Of a stretch of 64,000 bases of DNA, positions 35,233-43,523 are shown in pieces; position 1 is the stretch's first letter; each line of letters begins with the position of its first letter. A program made the translations under genes and the position numbers. The stretch is taken from assembly GCF_039536205.1 (NCBI RefSeq), contig NZ_BAAAYL010000001.1, positions 1,984,001 through 2,048,000 of the forward strand, in the 5' to 3' direction. Under the pieces are notes generated by a model. It made no database searches, had not been told where the DNA came from, and worked only from the letters and a program-made list of their open reading frames with translations. Origin of the DNA: Streptomyces sannanensis (GTDB lineage: Bacteria > Actinomycetota > Actinomycetes > Streptomycetales > Streptomycetaceae).

Positions 35233-36903
35233 TCAGGGGCGCCAGGTGTCGTTGAGGGTGACCTTGCCGTCGGCCCCGACGGTGGCGGTGCCGTTGGCGC
35301 CGCTCTCCCAGGTGACGTTGCCGTTCGCGTTCTTGCGGACGTACGTGTACGCGAACGACGTGCCTGCGGGCAGCGCCACGCCGGTCTTCCGGACCGGGTG
35401 GCCCGACGGGTCGAGCTTGAGCGCGTGACCGGCGTTCCGGTTGCCGGGTTCGGTGCGGCTGCCGGTGACGTAGAAGTTCTCCCCCGACACGGTGGTGGCG
35501 TTGACGCCCAAGGACGAGCCGCCGCAGCTGCGTGCGCCCGCGTGCAGGGCGACGGCCGTGTTCGCGGCCAGGGTCCGGGTGAACTGGCCCGCGCTGTTGA
35601 CGGTGACCGGCGTACCCGACTGGACGTCGCAGTAGCCGCCTGCCGGGAGCGAGGTCTGGAACGTGCGGGTGAGCGCCGACGCCTCGTGGTTGACAGCCAC
35701 GTAGGCCTTGCTGCCGCGCCCGAAGGCGATGGCGTTGTTGCCGTTGTCCCACCAGTTGGTGACGGCCTGTCCGCGGGCGGTGTTCCGGAAAGCGACCATC
35801 GAGGAGATCTCGCGCCAGGCGTGCTGGCACTTCCAGCCGCCGGTGTAGCAGGCGTTCACGGTGCCGCCGTTGGGCGGTCCGGCCTCCGTGTCGGTCCACT
35901 CGTAGCCCGAGTGGACATCGGGCGACCCGTACGGCCAGGCCAGCATGAAGACGCTCGCGAGCGTGTAGTTGGCGCCGTCCTTGTAGTTGAGGGTGTCGCC
36001 GCCCCGCTCCGTGTCGTGGTTGTCGACGAAGACGGCGGACTGGCCGGAGGACATGTAGCCCCAGCCCTCGCCGTAGTTCTTCAGATAGGCGAGCTTCTCG
36101 CTGTTGAAGACCCGCTTGAGGTCGCGCGCGTACCGGAACTCCTGCACATCGCCGTTGCCCAGGTACTCGCTGGGCGAGACCGCCTCACCGGCCGCGTAGA
36201 TGGCCTCCTGCTTCCAGTAGGCGTTGGGGTTGGTCAACTTGGCCTTGATCGCGGCGAGGTCGGCGGCCGGCATGTGCTTGGCCGCGTCGACGCGGAAGCC
36301 GTCGACGCCGAGCGACAGCAGGTCGTTCATGTACCCGGCGATCTTCGTGCGGACGTACGCCTCGCCGGTGTCGAGGTCGGCGAGGCCCACCAGTTCGCAG
36401 TTCTGGACGTTCGCCTTGTCCTGGTAGTTCGTGATCTGCGCGGTGCAGTCGTCCATGTCCCAGGAGGAGTACAGGCCGGGGTAGTTGTACTTGGTGTACG
36501 ACGACCCGCCCGTACCCACACCGGACCCCGCCGACATGTGGTTGATGACGGTGTCCGCGACGACCTTGACCCCTGCCGCATGGCAGGTGTCGATCATGTT
36601 CTTGAAGGCGGTGCGGTCGCCGAGCCGTCCGGCGATCTTGTAACTGACGGGCTGGTACGAGGTCCACCACTGCGGCCCCTGGATGTGCTCCTGCGGCGGC
36701 GAGACCTGGACATAGCCGTAGCCGGCCGGCCCCAGGCTGTCGGTGCACGCCTTGGCGACGGAGGCGAAGCGCCATTCGAAGAGGACGGCGGTGACGTCCT
36801 TGGTACCGGGCGGCGCGGCCTGGGCGGTGCCGGCCGGCGCCAGCACCGCGGCCGCCGCTCCCGCCACGAGGGCGAGGCCTGCGGCCAGGGATCTGCTGGT
36901 CAT
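35233..36903 (-). CDS. aml: Secreted alpha-amylase with C-terminal starch-binding domain
   Basis: A 556-residue Streptomyces-type GH13 alpha-amylase. A signal peptide ends near A-G-T-A-Q-A-A-P (residue 30). Catalytic blocks are [18 protein letters not shown] (nucleophile Asp), a Glu in the A-A-G-E-A-V segment, and F-V-D-N-H-D-T. The last 95 residues form a CBM20-like starch-binding domain ([11 protein letters not shown], then W-E-S-G-A-N-G-T). The ATG has AGGAGG four bases upstream. The promoter carries MalR-type GCAAG/CTTGC repeats, so it should be induced by maltose and repressed otherwise. It lies 140 bases upstream of the pullulanase gene on the same strand. Confidence 0.95.
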   Translation of the reverse strand: MTSRSLAAGLALVAGAAAAVLAPAGTAQAAPPGTKDVTAVLFEWRFASVAKACTDSLGPAGYGYVQVSPPQEHIQGPQWWTSYQPVSYKIAGRLGDRTAFKNMIDTCHAAGVKVVADTVINHMSAGSGVGTGGSSYTKYNYPGLYSSWDMDDCTAQITNYQDKANVQNCELVGLADLDTGEAYVRTKIAGYMNDLLSLGVDGFRVDAAKHMPAADLAAIKAKLTNPNAYWKQEAIYAAGEAVSPSEYLGNGDVQEFRYARDLKRVFNSEKLAYLKNYGEGWGYMSSGQSAVFVDNHDTERGGDTLNYKDGANYTLASVFMLAWPYGSPDVHSGYEWTDTEAGPPNGGTVNACYTGGWKCQHAWREISSMVAFRNTARGQAVTNWWDNGNNAIAFGRGSKAYVAVNHEASALTRTFQTSLPAGGYCDVQSGTPVTVNSAGQFTRTLAANTAVALHAGARSCGGSSLGVNATTVSGENFYVTGSRTEPGNRNAGHALKLDPSGHPVRKTGVALPAGTSFAYTYVRKNANGNVTWESGANGTATVGADGKVTLNDTWRP

Positions 36904-36955
36904 ATGTCCTCCTGCGACTCAGGAAGGGAGGTGTGGGGGCGAGGACTTGAAGGTT

Positions 36956-36984
36956 CTTGCTGCAAGGATGCAAGCGCTACTTGC
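36956..36984. promoter_or_regulatory. MalR-type operator cluster upstream of alpha-amylase
   Basis: CTTGCTGCAAG at 36956 leads into GCAAG-CGCTA-CTTGC at 36970-36984, overlapping inverted and direct GCAAG/CTTGC half-sites about 55-80 bases before the amylase ATG. Such repeats are the known target of the MalR/Reg1 repressor in Streptomyces amylase promoters. Confidence 0.65.
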
Positions 36985-37059
36985 GCAGGTGACCGTAGGG
37001 GCAGACGGTCAATCGGTCAACCGTTTGGACACGGCAAGGCAATACGCAGGACACAATTC

Positions 37060-37073
37060 GCAAGTTCTTGCAG
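37060..37073. promoter_or_regulatory. MalR-type operator, upstream site
   Basis: GCAAG-TT-CTTGCAG, the same 14-base pattern as at 46967-46980 in the malE/aglA intergenic region, about 160 bases before the amylase start. Confidence 0.6.
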
Positions 37074-37232
37074 AACATGACGCCACAAGCGCAGCACCCC
37101 CCGTCCCGGCTGTGATGCCGAGGGGGCGCACGGTCCATGCAGCGAGCTAGTGCTCTGACCGGGAAGGTTGGCCGGGGTGGTGGTTCCGGCGGTTGGATGT
37201 CCGGATACGTCCGTGCGACTGCTGGGGGTGTG

Positions 37233-37340
37233 GTGGCTGAGCCTGTCCGCGTGCGCAGACCGACCGACCAAGAGGGGCAGAAGCTGCAGCAAATCGTGCG
37301 CCGGGGCAGCGCCAGTCAGCGACCGGCGAAAGCCGCGTGA
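37233..37340 (+). pseudogene. N-terminal remnant of an IS630-family transposase
   Basis: Translation from the GTG at 37233 gives A-E-P-V-R-V-R-R-P-T-D-Q-E-G-Q-K-L-Q-Q-I-V-R-R-G-S, the opening of Streptomyces IS630-family transposases, before diverging and stopping at 37338-37340. The HTH and DDE domains are absent. Confidence 0.65.
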
Positions 37341-37371
37341 CCGTACGAACAGCACCGGCGACACTGACGCC

Positions 37372-37692
37372 ATGACCGTTGATCACGAGGCACTTCAGTC
37401 CAGCTGGAACCGGACCCGCGGCCACCTCGACGCCGCCCGGGCCCATCTGACGGGCCTGCCGAACATCGACCTCTCAGCGACGCTTGAGTTCCTGGAGCAC
37501 AACGAGCTGGGACTCGCCTTCGACTGTCTCGTCGATCTCGGTGACGACCTCGACCTGCCGCTCACCTTCTGCCAGCACCTCGACCGAGCAGCTCGCGAGA
37601 TGCGGCTCTGCAGCGATGCGCTGCACAAACCCCACCTCACGGATGCCGACCTGTGCCGCCGCCGTCTCGCAGCTGCCTCCGAGAAGGAATGA
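37372..37692 (+). CDS. Hypothetical protein inside the IS630-derived element
   Basis: A 106-residue acidic, helical protein from the ATG at 37372 (M-T-V-D-H-E-A-L-Q-S-S-W-N-R-T-R). Other stretches are H-L-D-A-A-R-A-H-L, L-E-F-L-E-H-N-E-L-G-L-A-F-D and D-L-P-L-T-F-C-Q-H-L-D-R-A. Related small proteins of unknown function occur in Streptomyces, often near immunity or MafI-like loci; I cannot assign a role. It is bounded on both sides by the IS630-type inverted repeats and may have been captured by the element. Confidence 0.6.
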   Translation: MTVDHEALQSSWNRTRGHLDAARAHLTGLPNIDLSATLEFLEHNELGLAFDCLVDLGDDLDLPLTFCQHLDRAAREMRLCSDALHKPHLTDADLCRRRLAAASEKE

Positions 37693-37725
37693 CCCGCCAG
37701 TCCGGCAACCTTCCCGGTCAGAGCA

Positions 37726-38415
37726 CTAGGGAAGCGGAGTGAGGCACAGAGTGAAGCTGTCTCGGCCTCCGTACTCGGCGTACTCGGAAAAGATTGTGCG
37801 GTCGCAGCGGGCATCACTGCCCTCGTGCCGCTCCGCAACCTTGAACTCCGCCTCGGCCGAACCGCAGTCGACAACAGCGACTTCGGGAGCACTTTCCGTT
37901 CCGCTGATGCGCACGCACGCGCCGACATTTGCGGTGTTCGCGCTGTCGTCCAGCTCCGCGGCGATCGCGAGAACACCGACGATGAGGAACGGCGCGAAGA
38001 CGCCAAGCGCCCCGACACGTCGTATGACCGGCTTGCCGGGGTCGAGCGGAGGTCGCAGGCCGTTGGCGGGAGACGTCATTCGACCGAAGCGAACGCGAGC
38101 GACAAGGTTGAAGATCAGGGTGACCGGAGCGATGACGAAGGAGGCGATGCCCCACCAACCCTGCCACAGCGTCTTGTTGGTCATCTCACGGTGCACAGCG
38201 ATGCCGCAGGTGCGACAGAAGAGCCCCCGTACCTTGAGGAACCGCATGACGACCAGCATGCCCTGATGCCCCCGGACCGTGGCCCTGAGCGCCGGCATCC
38301 CTCCGCAGAATTGGCAGCATTGCGAGTTCGCCCCTGTGGATCCCAAAAGCGGCACGGGTGCGGGCTGAGTTGGCGGGGCTGGATACGGATCCATGCTCTG
38401 CGGCGGTGTCGCCAT
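37726..38415 (-). CDS. Membrane protein with zinc-ribbon-like cysteines
   Basis: A 229-residue protein from the ATG at 38415, preceded by a G-rich tract. A proline-rich N-terminus is followed by a four-cysteine zinc-ribbon-like unit (C-Q-F-C-G near residue 35 and C-R-T-C-G near 66). Then come two hydrophobic segments (about 85-110, I-A-S-F-V-I-A-P-V-T-L-I-F-N; and about 140-160, F-A-P-F-L-I-V-G-V-L-A-I-A) and a C-terminal domain of about 70 residues with a conserved-looking Cys pair (A-C-V-R-I; V-D-C-G-S). Streptomyces has many such proteins (zinc ribbon, two helices, extracellular domain), all uncharacterised. Its stop codon overlaps the IS630-type inverted repeat. Confidence 0.65.
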   Translation of the reverse strand: MATPPQSMDPYPAPPTQPAPVPLLGSTGANSQCCQFCGGMPALRATVRGHQGMLVVMRFLKVRGLFCRTCGIAVHREMTNKTLWQGWWGIASFVIAPVTLIFNLVARVRFGRMTSPANGLRPPLDPGKPVIRRVGALGVFAPFLIVGVLAIAAELDDSANTANVGACVRISGTESAPEVAVVDCGSAEAEFKVAERHEGSDARCDRTIFSEYAEYGGRDSFTLCLTPLP

Positions 38416-38587
38416 GCTCTTTCCCCCCCCCGGGAAATGATCTCTGAATCCCTTGCGGAAGCTGAAGTGTAGAGCAGCGAACCGACACAACTGTCCCCAG
38501 GCCCACTCCAGGCCAGCCGCTGCCGCTACCAAGCTCGGCCAGCACATCGCCCGCTGGTCGATCCGCAAACATCGCAGTCTGACCAAC

Positions 38588-38614
38588 CCGGCGAACCTAT
38601 GCGGTCACAGCACT
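38588..38614. repeat. Decayed third copy of the IS630-type terminal repeat
   Basis: Matches the 37702-37728 end at most positions (CCGGC-AACC...GGTCA-AGCACTA) but with several substitutions. It supplies the TAG stop of the next small gene. Confidence 0.45.
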
Positions 38615-38810
38615 AGCCCTTGGCCCAGGCGACGACCTCGCGCTCGGCCTCGGCGATCATGCGGCCGATCTCGGCTCCGGCCGCGCGGCGCTGTGCCCGG
38701 TCCTCCGAGCCCCCTGCAAGCGCCTCCAGCTCAAGCAGTCGCGCGGCGCGTTCCGGGGTCCTGCGAAGGGCCACCCAGATTTGGCACGCGACTGTTGCAG
38801 AGTCACCCAC
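38613..38810 (-). CDS. Small hypothetical protein
   Basis: A 65-residue basic-helical frame (A-C-Q-I-W-V-A-L-R-R-T-P-E-R-A-A-R-L-L-E-L-E-A-L, then I-G-R-M-I-A-E-A-E-R-E-V-V-A-W-A-K-G). It begins just beyond the 3' end of the PIN toxin gene on the same strand and uses a stop within the decayed IS end. No domain recognised. It may be a truncated gene cut by the element. Confidence 0.35.
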   Translation of the reverse strand: MGDSATVACQIWVALRRTPERAARLLELEALAGGSEDRAQRRAAGAEIGRMIAEAEREVVAWAKG

Positions 38811-38819
38811 GGATCGGTT

Positions 38820-39206
38820 TCACGTCCGCCCGCCTGCCTGGCCCAGGTAGGACAGGAGGTGGCGGATGCCGTCCGGATCCGAGGTGAGAACAGCTGCGCC
38901 GACATGCGCGGCAATCACTGTGACGGCGCCGTCGACGGGGTCGGAGGTACCGGAGCGGCCAAGAAGCTCCCCCACACTCCGCGCCAGCCCGTGCTCCAAA
39001 TCCGCAACGTCACAGCCCTTCAGGAGGCGGGCCAACTGGGCCTGGCGTGCGCCGTCGCGCCAGACCTGGGCCACGACTGGAGCAGGCGTCACCGGCACCC
39101 CTCCCGCCGTGAGATACGAGCGATGGGCGCGCCAGAAGGCCAGGTGATTCCGCTCGGCCACGATCAGTGCCCCGGCGTCGTACACCACCGGACGCAATGC
39201 ACTCAT
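38820..39206 (-). CDS. PIN-domain toxin (VapC-like)
   Basis: A 128-residue PIN-domain protein from the ATG at 39206. The pattern is V-V-Y-D-A-G-A-L-I-V-A-E (first acidic residue D9), V-V-A-Q-V-W-R-D, D-P-V-D-G-A-V-T-V-I-A-A-H, and L-T-S-D-P-D-G-I-R-H-L-L near the end. The start overlaps the antitoxin stop by four bases, as in vapBC operons. It should act as an RNase held in check by the preceding ribbon-helix-helix protein. Confidence 0.75.
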   Translation of the reverse strand: MSALRPVVYDAGALIVAERNHLAFWRAHRSYLTAGGVPVTPAPVVAQVWRDGARQAQLARLLKGCDVADLEHGLARSVGELLGRSGTSDPVDGAVTVIAAHVGAAVLTSDPDGIRHLLSYLGQAGGRT

Positions 39207-39472
39207 GCCACACCGCGTGACTGCTCGTCCGGCATCGTGGGACGGGAGACCATCTCCATGAAGGAATCCACCCATGCCTGCTCTTCCGGGGAGGGCGGGG
39301 CCATCTCTGCCATCGCTTCCTCGGCGGCCGCGAGGCCGGCTTCGATCTTCGCGGCGCGCTCGGCGGCGCGTGACAGCCATGCGGAAACGCTCAAGCCTTC
39401 TCGCTCCGCCGCGGATCTCACGACGTCGAGCGTCTCGCTCGGGATGGTGATGGTCACGCGCTCAAGGCTCAT
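39203..39472 (-). CDS. Ribbon-helix-helix antitoxin (VapB-like)
   Basis: An 89-residue protein from the ATG at 39472. It begins S-L-E-R-V-T-I-T-I-P-S-E-T-L-D-V-V-R-S-A-A-E-R-E-G-L-S-V-S-A-W-L-S-R-A-A, a textbook RHH/CopG DNA-binding domain. An acidic tail follows that would wrap the toxin. Its last codons overlap the PIN toxin start (ATGA), implying coupled translation and autoregulation. Confidence 0.75.
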   Translation of the reverse strand: MSLERVTITIPSETLDVVRSAAEREGLSVSAWLSRAAERAAKIEAGLAAAEEAMAEMAPPSPEEQAWVDSFMEMVSRPTMPDEQSRGVA

Positions 39473-39524
39473 ACCGAGAGTCTTACTGATTTCTCCCGAC
39501 AGGCTCCACGCCAAGAGGCCCGGT

Positions 39525-39602
39525 TCACCGGTGTGAGCGACGCCGCGCCGTCGAACCGCGCATCACGATCTTCGGCTGGAAGACGAACTCCGTGCGCCTG
39601 CA
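39525..39602 (-). pseudogene. 3' scrap of a LacI-family regulator
   Basis: The minus strand encodes R-T-E-F-V-F-Q-P-K-I-V-M-R-G-S-T-A-R-R-R and a stop. This closely matches the C-terminus of the LacI regulator at 40790-41821 (R-T-E-F-V-F-Q-P-E-L-V-V-R-G-S-T-A-R-P-R-R). It lies 1.2 kb away, on the far side of the Fic gene. Only about 75 bases remain. Confidence 0.65.
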
Positions 39603-39646
39603 TGGCCTCCGAGACACCGACCCTACGTGCGTCGTAGCATCGAAGA

Positions 39647-40786
39647 ATGCTGTTCGCCACTCCGCGGCTCAGCCCGGACGACCACAGAGTCATCAGCGAG
39701 ATCGAGACCTTCCGCGCCGAGTTCCGTCATCTCCTCGCCGAGCCTCGCCGGTGGGAAGGACAGCTCCGCCGGTCGCTCACGGCAGCGGCAGTTCGCGGCT
39801 CGACTCACATCGAGGGCTACACCATCTCGCTCGAGGACGCCGAAACGATGATGGCCGGCGGGGAGATCTCCCCCGGTACGGACGAGGCCACCCGGAACGC
39901 CGTCACCGGCTACCGAGATGCCCTCACCTACATCCAGCGGGCATCCGGGTTCCGGTTCTTCGCTTGGGACCACACCCTCCTGTCCGCCCTGCACTTCATG
40001 ATGACCAAGGACGACGACGGGGTCGGGTCCGGTGAGTACCGCACCAATGGCGTCTGGGTCTCCGGCGGCCCCAACCGGCCCCCCGTCTACAGCGCTCCTG
40101 ATCCGGAGCAGGTCCCCGTGCTCATGGACGAACTCGTCCGCTGGCTCAGCGAGGGAGACCTGGACACCCCGGCTCTCGTCCGCGCCTCGATGGCCCACCT
40201 CAATCTCGTGTCCATTCACCCCTGGCGTGATGGCAACGGCCGCATGTCCCGTGCCGTTCACACCCTTGTGCTTGCGCGGGAAGGCGTCCTCGCTCCCGAG
40301 TTCTCGAGCATCGAGGAGTGGCTCGGCGCCGACGACTTCAACACCCGCGAGTACTACGCCGCCTTGCGCACCGTTCAAGCCGGGTCATGGCAACCGGAGC
40401 GGGATGCCCACGCGTGGGTCAGGTTCTGCCTGACCGCCCATCACCTCCAGGCTCAGGAAGTGCAGCGCCGCTTCGAAGTCGCCGCCCGGCTCTGGCACCG
40501 CCTCGAGGGGCTCGCCGAGCGCCACCACCTGGACGAGCGAACCCTCTCCGCCCTCTACGCGGCAGCCCACGGCCACCTCCGCCGCGCCACCTATCAGGCC
40601 GAAGAGAGCCTCACCCGGGACCAGGCCCTCGCCGACCTCCGTACCCTGCGCCGACTCAACCTCATCGAACCCGTCGGGCACTCGCGCACCCAGCGCTACG
40701 TCGGCGGTCCCGCACTCCGTCAGGCCCGTAGCGAAGTCCACGCCGAGGTACACGCCGACCTCTACAGCGAGCCGTACGGGCAGTAG
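39647..40786 (+). CDS. Fic-domain AMP-transferase (class II)
   Basis: A 379-residue Fic protein. The catalytic loop H-P-W-R-D-G-N-G-R lies at residues 191-199 (family H-P-F-x-D-G-N-G-R), so adenylylation of a protein hydroxyl is expected. The inhibitory motif S-T-H-I-E-G at 52-57 precedes the Fic core, as in class II self-inhibited enzymes. The C-terminal 100 residues form a winged-helix region (L-R-R-A-T-Y-Q-A-E-E-S-L-T-R-D-Q-A-L-A-D-L-R-T-L) often used for DNA or target binding. It converges on the LacI regulator with three bases between stops. Targets are unknown. Confidence 0.9.
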   Translation: MLFATPRLSPDDHRVISEIETFRAEFRHLLAEPRRWEGQLRRSLTAAAVRGSTHIEGYTISLEDAETMMAGGEISPGTDEATRNAVTGYRDALTYIQRASGFRFFAWDHTLLSALHFMMTKDDDGVGSGEYRTNGVWVSGGPNRPPVYSAPDPEQVPVLMDELVRWLSEGDLDTPALVRASMAHLNLVSIHPWRDGNGRMSRAVHTLVLAREGVLAPEFSSIEEWLGADDFNTREYYAALRTVQAGSWQPERDAHAWVRFCLTAHHLQAQEVQRRFEVAARLWHRLEGLAERHHLDERTLSALYAAAHGHLRRATYQAEESLTRDQALADLRTLRRLNLIEPVGHSRTQRYVGGPALRQARSEVHAEVHADLYSEPYGQ

Positions 40787-40789
40787 CCC

Positions 40790-41821
40790 TCAGCCGTCGG
40801 TGCCGGCGACCATATCTGTCCGCCTCGGCCGCGCCGTCGAACCCCGCACCACCAGCTCCGGCTGGAAGACGAACTCCGTGCGCTGTACCGGATTGCCGCC
40901 GATCTCCTCCAGCAGCGCGCCCACCGCCGCCGTCGCCATCGCCTGGACCGGCTGGCGGACCGTCGTCAGGGGCGGGTCGGTGAACGCGATCAGCGTCGAG
41001 TCGTCGAAGCCGACCACCGACACGTCCCTCGGCACGTCGAGGCCGCGCTCGCGTGCCGCGCGGACCACGCCGAGGGCCATCATGTCGCTGCCGCAGACGA
41101 TGCCGGTGCAGCCGGCGTCGAGCAGCTCGGCGGCGGCCGCGTGGCCGCCTTCGACGCTGAAGAAGGTGTGGCGGACGAAGGGGCCGGAGTGGGGGCCGGC
41201 CGCGTCGAGGAAGCCTTCCGTCTTGCGGCGCGAGGGGACGTAGCGCAGGGGGCCGACCGCGAGGCCGATGCGCTCATGGCCGAGGTCGGCGAGGTGGCGT
41301 ACGGCGATGCGCATCGCCATGTGGTCGTCGGGCGAGACGAAGGGCGCGTCGATGCGCTCGTTGTAGCCGTTGACGAGAACCAAAGGGACCCCGCGCGCGG
41401 CGAGGCGGTCATAGCGCGCGGGGTCGGCCGTGGTGTCGGCGTGCAGGCCGGAGAGGAAGACGATGCCGCTGACGCCGGTTTCCTCCAGTTGCTCGACGAG
41501 TTCGTCCTCGGTGGCCCCGCCGGGGAGCTGGGTGCACAGCACCGGGGTATAGCCGTATCCGACCAGGACCTGCTCGATGACCTGGGCGAACGCCGGAAAG
41601 ATCGGGTTGCTGAGCTCGGGGATCACCAGCCCGATCAGTCCGGCGCTGCGCTGCCGCAGCCGTACGGGCCGTTCGTAGCCGAGTACATCGAGGGCGGCGA
41701 TCACCCGCTGCCGGGTGGCGGTGGAGACGCCCGGCTTGTTGTTCAGCACCCGGCTGACGGTGGCCTCGCTGACCGAGGCCTGTGCCGCTATGTCCGCCAG
41801 CCGAGGGGGTCCGGCTGTCAC
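40790..41821 (-). CDS. LacI-family repressor, MalR paralogue
   Basis: A 343-residue LacI-type regulator. The HTH is at residues 7-30 (R-L-A-D-I-A-A-Q-A-S-V-S-E-A-T-V-S-R-V-L-N-N-K-P-G). A periplasmic-binding-like sensor domain follows, with S-G-I-V-F-L-S-G-L-H-A-D and V-V-G-F-D-D-S-T-L-I-A. The GTG at 41821 overlaps the glucosidase stop as GTGA and is preferred to an earlier GTG at 41833. It is very similar to the repressor at 48737-49765, so the two probably recognise similar maltose-type operators. It is last in the malE-malF-malG-aglA transcription unit, suggesting feedback control. Confidence 0.85.
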   Translation of the reverse strand: MTAGPPRLADIAAQASVSEATVSRVLNNKPGVSTATRQRVIAALDVLGYERPVRLRQRSAGLIGLVIPELSNPIFPAFAQVIEQVLVGYGYTPVLCTQLPGGATEDELVEQLEETGVSGIVFLSGLHADTTADPARYDRLAARGVPLVLVNGYNERIDAPFVSPDDHMAMRIAVRHLADLGHERIGLAVGPLRYVPSRRKTEGFLDAAGPHSGPFVRHTFFSVEGGHAAAAELLDAGCTGIVCGSDMMALGVVRAARERGLDVPRDVSVVGFDDSTLIAFTDPPLTTVRQPVQAMATAAVGALLEEIGGNPVQRTEFVFQPELVVRGSTARPRRTDMVAGTDG

Positions 41822-43467
41822 ACTGTCCACCACACTGTGCTGTCCGCGGGCAGGTCGACGGCGCCGTCCGTCACCGTCACCGGGGTGCCGGCCAGCAGCA
41901 CACGGCCGGGCGCGGGGATGCGTACGGCCTCACCGGTGGTGTTGGCCGTGCACACGAAGCCGTCGCGGGCGAAGGCCAGCACGCCCTCGGGCGCGTCCAG
42001 CCAGGTCACGTCCGAGCCCGCGCCGAGCCCCGGGTGCTCGCGGCGCGTGGCGAGCGCGGCGCGGTAGAGCTCCAGGGTGGAGCCGGGGTCACCGGTCTGC
42101 GCCTCCACGCTCAGCTCGGCCCACGAGGACGGCTGCGGCAGCCAGCTGCCGCCGGAGCCGAAGCCGTACGACGAACCCTCCCGGGTCCACGGGATCGGGA
42201 CCCGGCAGCCGTCGCGGAAGCCGTCCTGGCCCTCGGCGCGGAAGAAGGACGGGTCCTGACGGACCTCGTCGGGCAGGTCGGTGACGTCCGGCAGGCCGAG
42301 CTCCTCGCCCTGGTAGACGTACGCCGAGCCGGGCAGCGCCAGCATCAGCAGGGTGGCGGCGCGGGCGCGGCGCAGGCCGAGCTCGCGGTCGCCGGGCTCG
42401 CGCAGCTGGGTGCCCAGGCCCGCCGGGTTGCCGAACCTCGTCGCGTGCCGGGTGACGTCGTGGTTGGACAGCACCCAGGTGGCCGGCGCGCCCACCGGGC
42501 GCATCGCGGCCAGCGAGACGTCGATGACCTCGCGCAGCTCGGCCGCGTCCCAGTGGGTGCCCAGGTACTGGAAGTTGAAGGCCTGGTGCAGCTCGTCGGG
42601 GCGGACGTAGTCGGCCGTGCGCTCGACGGTCGGCGTCCATGCCTCGGCGACGGCGATGCGCTCACCGTCGTACTCGTCGAGGATCGCGCGCCAGGAGCGG
42701 TAGATCTCGTGGACACCGTCCTGGTCGAAGAACGGCATGACGTCGTTGCCCAGCAGCTTCAGCTGGTCGCTGCCTCCGATGTCGGGCAGGCCGGCCGCCT
42801 TCACCAGGCCGTGGGCGACGTCGACGCGGAAGCCGTCGACGCCCATGTCGAGCCAGAAGCGCAGGATGGAGCGGAACTCGTCGGCGACGGCCGGGTGTTC
42901 CCAGTTGAAGTCGGGCTGCTCGGGTGCGAAGAGATGGAGGTACCACTCCCCGTCGGCCACCCGTGTCCACGCCGGGCCGCCGAAGATGGACTCCCAGTCG
43001 TTCGGCGGGAGTTCACCGTTCTCGCCCTTGCCGGGGCGGAAGTGGTAGCGGGCACGCAGCGGGGAGCCGGGGCCCTCCTTCAGGGCGCGCTTGAACCACT
43101 CGTGCTGGTCGGAGGAGTGGTTGGGCACCAGGTCGACGATGATGCGCAGGCCCAGTTCATGTGCGTCGCGGATCAGCGCGTCGGCGTCCAGCAGGGTGCC
43201 GAACATGGGGTCGATGGCCCGGTAGTCGGCGACGTCGTAGCCGGCGTCGGCCTGCGGGGAGGCGTAGAACGGCGACAGCCAGACGGCGTCGACGCCGAGT
43301 TCCTCGAGGTAGGGCAGTCTGCTGCGTACGCCTTCGAGATCGCCCATGCCGTCGCCGTTGGCGTCGGCGAAACTGCGCGGATAGACCTGGTAGATCACCG
43401 CGTCCCGCCACCAGCCGGTGCGCGTGTCACTGGAGGGGTGGTCGGGGGCAGCGAGGTGCTGGGTCAT
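41818..43467 (-). CDS. aglA: Alpha-glucosidase (GH13), malEFG-linked
   Basis: A 549-residue intracellular GH13 alpha-glucosidase that would split imported maltodextrins to glucose. The start is the ATG at 43467 with AGGGAC just upstream; another ATG at 43485 is possible. Blocks: I-I-V-D-L-V-P-N-H-S-S near residue 115, G-F-R-V-D-V-A-H-G with the nucleophile Asp, V-A-E-A-W with the acid Glu, and V-L-S-N-H-D-V. No signal peptide. It follows malG by about 56 bases and overlaps the LacI gene downstream. About 70 percent of residues match the second glucosidase at 47062-48711. Confidence 0.92.
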   Translation of the reverse strand: MTQHLAAPDHPSSDTRTGWWRDAVIYQVYPRSFADANGDGMGDLEGVRSRLPYLEELGVDAVWLSPFYASPQADAGYDVADYRAIDPMFGTLLDADALIRDAHELGLRIIVDLVPNHSSDQHEWFKRALKEGPGSPLRARYHFRPGKGENGELPPNDWESIFGGPAWTRVADGEWYLHLFAPEQPDFNWEHPAVADEFRSILRFWLDMGVDGFRVDVAHGLVKAAGLPDIGGSDQLKLLGNDVMPFFDQDGVHEIYRSWRAILDEYDGERIAVAEAWTPTVERTADYVRPDELHQAFNFQYLGTHWDAAELREVIDVSLAAMRPVGAPATWVLSNHDVTRHATRFGNPAGLGTQLREPGDRELGLRRARAATLLMLALPGSAYVYQGEELGLPDVTDLPDEVRQDPSFFRAEGQDGFRDGCRVPIPWTREGSSYGFGSGGSWLPQPSSWAELSVEAQTGDPGSTLELYRAALATRREHPGLGAGSDVTWLDAPEGVLAFARDGFVCTANTTGEAVRIPAPGRVLLAGTPVTVTDGAVDLPADSTVWWTV

Positions 43468-43523
43468 GTCGTCCCTGGGTGTCATGGGGGGTACGGAGAG
43501 CAGAATGCGGCAGTGGGAAGTGG

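Larger units (their letters stand above)
37148..37728. mobile_element. IS630-derived non-autonomous element carrying a small gene
   Basis: TAGTGCTCTGACCGGGAAGG at 37148 is matched in reverse complement at 37702-37728 (about 23 bases identical, then one extra G). TA at both extremes fits the IS630/Tc1 target. Inside are only the first 35 codons of an IS630-type transposase and a hypothetical gene, so the element cannot move by itself. A third, decayed copy of the end lies at 38588-38614. Confidence 0.65.

Noticed and set aside
29889..35255. A very long plus-strand open frame opposite the amylase-pullulanase gene
   Set aside because: Antisense shadow of a high-GC gene: Val/Gly/Arg-rich, no domain, no ribosome binding site, while the minus strand carries full GH13 motifs.
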